Shown here: in pieces, positions 59,846 to 64,000 of the stretch
Layout: each line of letters begins with the position of its first letter
How positions within the stretch are numbered: position 1 is the stretch's first letter
Source: Elizabethkingia miricola
Lineage (GTDB): Bacteria > Bacteroidota > Bacteroidia > Flavobacteriales > Weeksellaceae
NCBI RefSeq assembly: GCF_001675285.1
Contig: NZ_LSGQ01000003.1
Coordinates: 248,001-312,000, forward strand
DNA length: 64,000 nucleotides
Direction: 5' to 3'
Program-made: the position numbers and the translations under genes
The notes under the pieces: generated by a model
Database searches by the model: none
What the model saw: only the letters and a program-made list of their open reading frames with translations
Told to the model about the DNA's origin: nothing

Positions 59846-62797
59846 ATGAAGAAACTAACTAACAATGTTTTGGTGGTAGTTTTGTCTTCGGCTTTTGTAA
59901 TGGTTTCTGCACAAAAGACGAAACAGGACTCTGCTAAAACTAAAAGCATTGAAGAAGTTGTTATTACGGGTGCGCTAGGGATTAAGAAATCTAAAGATGC
60001 ACAGACTTCCGCTCAACAAGTCGTAAAAGGTGATGAATTAAGACAAGCGTCTAACCCGGATCCAATTCTTGCAATGCAAGGAAAAGTATCGGGAGTTCAA
60101 ATCCGCCAAACAAATAGTAGTGTTGATGGTACAAACAGTATTATTATCCGTGGTAAAAGAACAATTACGGGAAGTAATGAAGCTTTGGTAGTTATAGATA
60201 ATGTAATTTCTACAGCTACTGCTCTGCAACAGCTTCCTCCAGATGTAATTGAGTCGATCAACATTATAAAAGGAGCGCAAGGTTCAGCTCTTTATGGTTC
60301 ACAGGGGGTTAATGGTGTCGTTGTTGTTACTACTAAGAGAGGTGCTAGAGGAGGAAGGATGAATATTACCTTTAATAGTTCCGTAGACTTTGAATCACCT
60401 GCGTATCTTCCTAAACGCCAGACTAAATATGGGCAAGGATGGGATGGAGATCGTATTTCTGTAGAAAATGGGGCATGGGGGCCGGCTTTTGATGATCCTA
60501 AATATGCGGGAAAGCTTTTACCTTATGGTATTCCATTGTATGATTATAACGGGGATGGCAAAATTACAATAAATGCTAATACTGGTGCGGATACACCGGA
60601 TTCTCCAGCTTCTATTTATTCACCATTTGCGCCTTACGGTAAAGATAATGCAAGAGACTTTTTCGTTAATGGTACATTGTATCAGAATACAATAACTGCA
60701 AATGTTGGAGGAGAGAATTCTTATTTGTTAATGTCATTAAATAACACTCAGAGAGGATTTGTTGTAGATAAAGATAAATTAGAAAGAACCACAGCTTTAT
60801 TTAAAGCAGGAATTAAGTTTGATAAATGGTCTTTTGACGGAAGTGTAAATATTCAGAAATCATATACGTCACAAACGACACCTGATATATACTATTGGTT
60901 ATTGCAATCATCATCTGATATTCCTATTACCAGATGGAAAGAGCACAGAGATTTTGCTTATGGATGGAACAAATATTATGGAAATCCATATTGGTATATA
61001 GATAATGTGAGAAATAACAACTCAAGTTATTTCATTAATGCTACCGGAAGTGTAGGATATAAAATTAATAAAAATATTGATTTACTATATAGAGGCAATC
61101 TACAGCTAACTTCTTCAGAATATAAGGCTTATAATAATGGTTATTCCAATGTTTTATTAGGATCGCAGATTAAAGCAATTACTTCATCATATAATCAGTA
61201 TAATAGCCAATTGGCGCGTTATTATGGTGATTTTATTGCGAATTTTAATTATGATCTTACAGATGATTTAAATCTGAGAGTAAATGCAGGTCATAACTAT
61301 CAAGAGTATAAATATTCAATTACTACAGCCGGAGGAACCGGGATGATTATACCTCAATTTTATCAGGTATGGAATTTGGCAAACCCTACAATTCCATATA
61401 ACTTAAATAATGGTACTACGCGATATAATGTTCATGCATTGTTTGCAAACTTAGATTTGGCATACAAAGATTATTTATTCCTTAATGCAACAGCAAGAAA
61501 TGAATGGTCTTCAATTTTGCCAAAAAATAATAATAGTTACTTTTTCCCTTCTGTAGGGGTTTCATTTATACCGACTAAAGCTTTTGATTTTGGTGGTAAT
61601 GTACTAAATTACATGAAGGTATTTGGTAACTATGGGACAACGACTAGTTCCTCAGCAATTGGAACATATGCTATTCAGAATTTATCTGATCTAGGCTATG
61701 GTTTCCCATATAAAGGTGACTTAAGTTTTGTTGTACGTACTTCACAAACCGATCCTAATATTAGACCTGAAAAAGTAACAAGGGCGGAAATCGGAATTGC
61801 ATTAGGTTTCTTAAAAGATAGAATTACCTTTGGGGGGTCGTTGTATCAGGATGATACTAATGATTTGATTACTAATGCATCAACCTCCAGAACGTCTGGG
61901 CTAACATTGAGAACAATGAATATAGGATTGTTGAGAAACCGAGGTATTGATGCGGATTTAAATGTTAAGATATTTAATTCAAAAGATTTTAAATGGGATA
62001 TTGGTATGTCTTTAACAACATTTGATACCAATGTATTAAAAGTTACGGATGATACTGATGAAGTATTCTTAGGTGGTTATACTTTTGCTGGAGTATATGC
62101 CAAAAAAGGAGAAGGAATTATTTTAAAAGGGACTGGATATCAGAGAGATCCCCAAGGTCGAATTATTGTGAATTCGGTTACAGGAGATCCTTTATATACG
62201 AGTACGCTACAGAGTTATGGAAAAGTTGACCCTAAGTATAAATTAGGATTTACAACAGGTTTAAATTATAAAGGCTTCCAGTTAAGTGCAGTATTAGAGT
62301 ATAGTAAAGGGGGGAAATTTTTTGCCGGAGCTAAGAATGGATTCGCATTCTCTGGAGAGCTTTTGGAATCTGCTGATTTTGATAGAACCAAAGGAGGTTT
62401 CGTAATGCCAAATTCTGTTTATAAAGATGCTTCAGGAAATTATGTTCCAAATACCACAGTGAAGACAGGGGGGGATAGTTATTCTGGTGTTTCTTCATAT
62501 TATTCTAATGTTTATACAAATATTGCAGATAACTTTATTATAGATGCTACAGTATTTAGAATTCGGGAAATAGCACTAAGTTATTCTTTCCCGGCAGAGG
62601 TTATTAAGCCAATTGGTTTGACAGGATTTACTATCGGAATACACGCAAGAAATCCATTTACTAAACTAGCAAAAGGAAATGATAATTATAATGATCCTGA
62701 TACTTCATTTACAAATGGTAATGCACAAGGGCTTAGTACATCAAGTCAGTATCCGGTGTTGAAGTCTTATGGTGTTAGTCTTAATTTAAATTTTTAA
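59846..62797 (+). CDS. SusC/RagA-type TonB-dependent outer-membrane transporter
   Basis: A 983-residue outer-membrane transporter that works with its SusD partner to import a nutrient, energised by TonB. Signal peptide at residues 1-22 (ending MVSAQ). A short linker contains SIEEVVITGALG, a TonB-box-like element, followed at once by the plug domain (AQQVVKGDELRQASNPDPIL, AMQGKVSGVQIRQTNSSVDG, IIKGAQGSALYGSQGVNGVV) and a beta-barrel to the C-terminus, ending in an aromatic-free NLNF. The carboxypeptidase-like N-terminal extension of many SusC proteins is absent. Substrate not visible; there are no polysaccharide enzymes nearby, so it may be peptide or small-molecule related. Confidence 0.94.
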   Translation: MKKLTNNVLVVVLSSAFVMVSAQKTKQDSAKTKSIEEVVITGALGIKKSKDAQTSAQQVVKGDELRQASNPDPILAMQGKVSGVQIRQTNSSVDGTNSIIIRGKRTITGSNEALVVIDNVISTATALQQLPPDVIESINIIKGAQGSALYGSQGVNGVVVVTTKRGARGGRMNITFNSSVDFESPAYLPKRQTKYGQGWDGDRISVENGAWGPAFDDPKYAGKLLPYGIPLYDYNGDGKITINANTGADTPDSPASIYSPFAPYGKDNARDFFVNGTLYQNTITANVGGENSYLLMSLNNTQRGFVVDKDKLERTTALFKAGIKFDKWSFDGSVNIQKSYTSQTTPDIYYWLLQSSSDIPITRWKEHRDFAYGWNKYYGNPYWYIDNVRNNNSSYFINATGSVGYKINKNIDLLYRGNLQLTSSEYKAYNNGYSNVLLGSQIKAITSSYNQYNSQLARYYGDFIANFNYDLTDDLNLRVNAGHNYQEYKYSITTAGGTGMIIPQFYQVWNLANPTIPYNLNNGTTRYNVHALFANLDLAYKDYLFLNATARNEWSSILPKNNNSYFFPSVGVSFIPTKAFDFGGNVLNYMKVFGNYGTTTSSSAIGTYAIQNLSDLGYGFPYKGDLSFVVRTSQTDPNIRPEKVTRAEIGIALGFLKDRITFGGSLYQDDTNDLITNASTSRTSGLTLRTMNIGLLRNRGIDADLNVKIFNSKDFKWDIGMSLTTFDTNVLKVTDDTDEVFLGGYTFAGVYAKKGEGIILKGTGYQRDPQGRIIVNSVTGDPLYTSTLQSYGKVDPKYKLGFTTGLNYKGFQLSAVLEYSKGGKFFAGAKNGFAFSGELLESADFDRTKGGFVMPNSVYKDASGNYVPNTTVKTGGDSYSGVSSYYSNVYTNIADNFIIDATVFRIREIALSYSFPAEVIKPIGLTGFTIGIHARNPFTKLAKGNDNYNDPDTSFTNGNAQGLSTSSQYPVLKSYGVSLNLNF

Positions 62798-62808
62798 TTA
62801 GAATCGTT

Positions 62809-64000
62809 ATGAAAAAAATATTTTTAATAGCAGGAGCAGTCTTTTCAATATATTCATGCAGTCGTCTGGATGATAATATGTCACCCAATGCCGTTCCTGA
62901 TGGAAATGTTCCAGCAAGACAAAAATTAGCAGCAGCCGAAACGTCAACTTTTGATGCTCAGACTGGTGACCTGATTGAGCTTTCAAATTTCTGGATGAAT
63001 ACAACAGCAGGGAATAATTATCAATGGGCAAATGTTTATCCTAACGAAAGCTCATTAAATTTGAACAGTGCTTTCAGAAATCAACTATGGAATAATACTT
63101 ATCTTTCAGTAGCTAACCTTCAGGCAATTATTGATGGGTCTTCGGCAAAAAGTTTGCCTTTACATGTGGCTATAGCAAAGATCTTAAAAGCTAATTACTT
63201 GCATTATATTGTAGATTTTTATTCAGATGCACCTTATTTTGATGCATTTAAGCAGCAATCAAATTTAGCTCCAAAATATGATAAAGGTGAAGCAATTTAT
63301 ATGGACCTTATTAAAGGAGTAAATGAAGCTATAGATGCTATAGATAATACTCCGGTAAATAATGATAACCAAGTAAAAGCGAGTGAAGATGTTATCTTTG
63401 GAGGTAGTGCACAAATAGCTAAATGGAGACAATTTGCAAATTCTATCAAGCTAAGAATGTTGTTGAGAATGTCTAATGCTACTGATGGAACAGTTAAGTC
63501 ATTTGTTGCGAGTGAATTAGTGAAATTAAATAGTGATAAAGTTCCTTTTGCAACAAGATTTGTTACTTATAATGTGACTATTAATCCTGGTTATAATGCA
63601 GGAAGTAATCAGGGGTTGAATCCTTTCTTTAGACGATATGGAGCTGTAGATGTTTCAGGTACAGATAATGATACATATACACAGATTAGGGTGTCAGAGC
63701 ACTACGCTAAGTTAATAAACGGAGATGCTTCAAAGCCTACTGTAGGAATTGTAGATCCGAGAGGAGTAAAACAATTTATAGCTATTGATGGTGAGTTGGT
63801 GGGAACGCCACAAGGTAATGGAAAAATTGCAGGGGCATCTCAGGATGATTTTTCAGCTCTTGGCGGTAATCTGAACAGATCTGCGTCTAATGCTCTTGGT
63901 GGGCTTGATAACGGATATCTAATGTTAGCATCAGAAGGTAATTTCTTATTAGCTGAGGCAGCAATTGTATACCCTCAATATTTCTCAAATGGTAAAACAT
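62809..64000 (+). CDS. SusD/RagB family outer-membrane lipoprotein, 3'-truncated
   Basis: Partner of the SusC protein 11 bases upstream, cut by the right window edge after 397 codons. ATG at 62809. Signal peptide ends at Cys17 (FSIYSC), followed by SRLDDN, a short acidic stretch like the Bacteroidota lipoprotein export signal. The protein begins with TPR-like helices (VANLQAIIDGSSAKSLPLHV, AIAKILKANYLHYIVDFYSD, then APYFDAFKQ) as in the SusD-like 2 group. It binds the ligand at the surface and hands it to SusC. Further genes of the locus lie beyond the window. Confidence 0.9.
   Translation, partial: MKKIFLIAGAVFSIYSCSRLDDNMSPNAVPDGNVPARQKLAAAETSTFDAQTGDLIELSNFWMNTTAGNNYQWANVYPNESSLNLNSAFRNQLWNNTYLSVANLQAIIDGSSAKSLPLHVAIAKILKANYLHYIVDFYSDAPYFDAFKQQSNLAPKYDKGEAIYMDLIKGVNEAIDAIDNTPVNNDNQVKASEDVIFGGSAQIAKWRQFANSIKLRMLLRMSNATDGTVKSFVASELVKLNSDKVPFATRFVTYNVTINPGYNAGSNQGLNPFFRRYGAVDVSGTDNDTYTQIRVSEHYAKLINGDASKPTVGIVDPRGVKQFIAIDGELVGTPQGNGKIAGASQDDFSALGGNLNRSASNALGGLDNGYLMLASEGNFLLAEAAIVYPQYFSNGKT

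Noticed and set aside
62807-63031. 74-residue frame antisense to the start of SusD
   Set aside because: It overlaps the signal peptide and first helices of a clear SusD-family gene on the plus strand.

Overview
This window looks like a chromosomal segment of a flavobacterium of the Weeksellaceae type, close to Elizabethkingia or Chryseobacterium. The DNA is visibly AT-rich. Many genes are preceded by the Bacteroidota promoter pattern (TTTG, 17-20 bases, TAnnTTTG) instead of a -35/-10 pair. Family markers fit too: a SusC/SusD pair, a GLPGLI protein, DUF3667, DUF4919, DUF6702, SHOCT proteins and lipoproteins with short N-terminal signals. The genus call is inference from protein similarity remembered, not searched. 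No rRNA, tRNA, CRISPR array or intact insertion sequence was seen.

Layout. 0-6 kb: housekeeping genes (class IV aminotransferase-like protein cut by the left edge, YqgE, PdxH, HU, PanD, a membrane flippase-like protein, an FKBP isomerase, a VF530 protein). 5.5-12 kb: small secreted proteins, an XRE regulator, a PH-SHOCT/TM2 pair, an M3 oligopeptidase, an SRPBCC protein and a nitroreductase. 12-18.1 kb: a CzcA-C-B type heavy-metal RND efflux operon. 18.9-19.8 kb: ribB under an FMN riboswitch on the minus strand. 20-33 kb: almost entirely minus-strand small secreted, membrane and enzyme genes, including a duplicated gene tail at 21.5-22.9 kb. 33-40.2 kb: an accessory-looking stretch with hypothetical proteins, an APH-fold kinase, two XRE regulators and a two-gene DUF262 + HEPN operon. 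40.5-42.5 kb: groES-groEL. 43.6-48 kb: M1 peptidase, HupE-like protein, DUF6702 protein and ACP phosphodiesterase, bracketed by inverted copies of an intergenic repeat. 48.6-54.6 kb: two SDR enzymes, then radA-AraC-methyltransferase-VanW. 54.8-58.3 kb: pyrG-yidC. 58.3-59.1 kb: a 45-residue double-glycine leader peptide gene and rnhB. 59.8-64 kb: SusC and the start of SusD, cut by the right edge.

Points most worth following: (1) the DUF262-HEPN operon with a C-protein-like regulator converging on it, a candidate nucleic-acid-targeting defence module; (2) the unlisted 45-aa GG-leader peptide with a Cys/Pro-rich core; (3) a MITE-like element in two copies with 18-base terminal inverted repeats, flanked by TTA and in both cases abutting a stop codon; (4) a mosaic palindromic repeat whose inverted copies (about 97 % identical over 103 bases by direct reading) bracket a 4.6-kb gene block; (5) a class IV aminotransferase-like protein that seems to have lost its Schiff-base lysine; (6) several promoters placed so close to the start codon that the mRNA would be leaderless.

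Start codons were re-chosen in many genes; the reason is given in each entry. All functional names rest on motifs and family recognition by eye.
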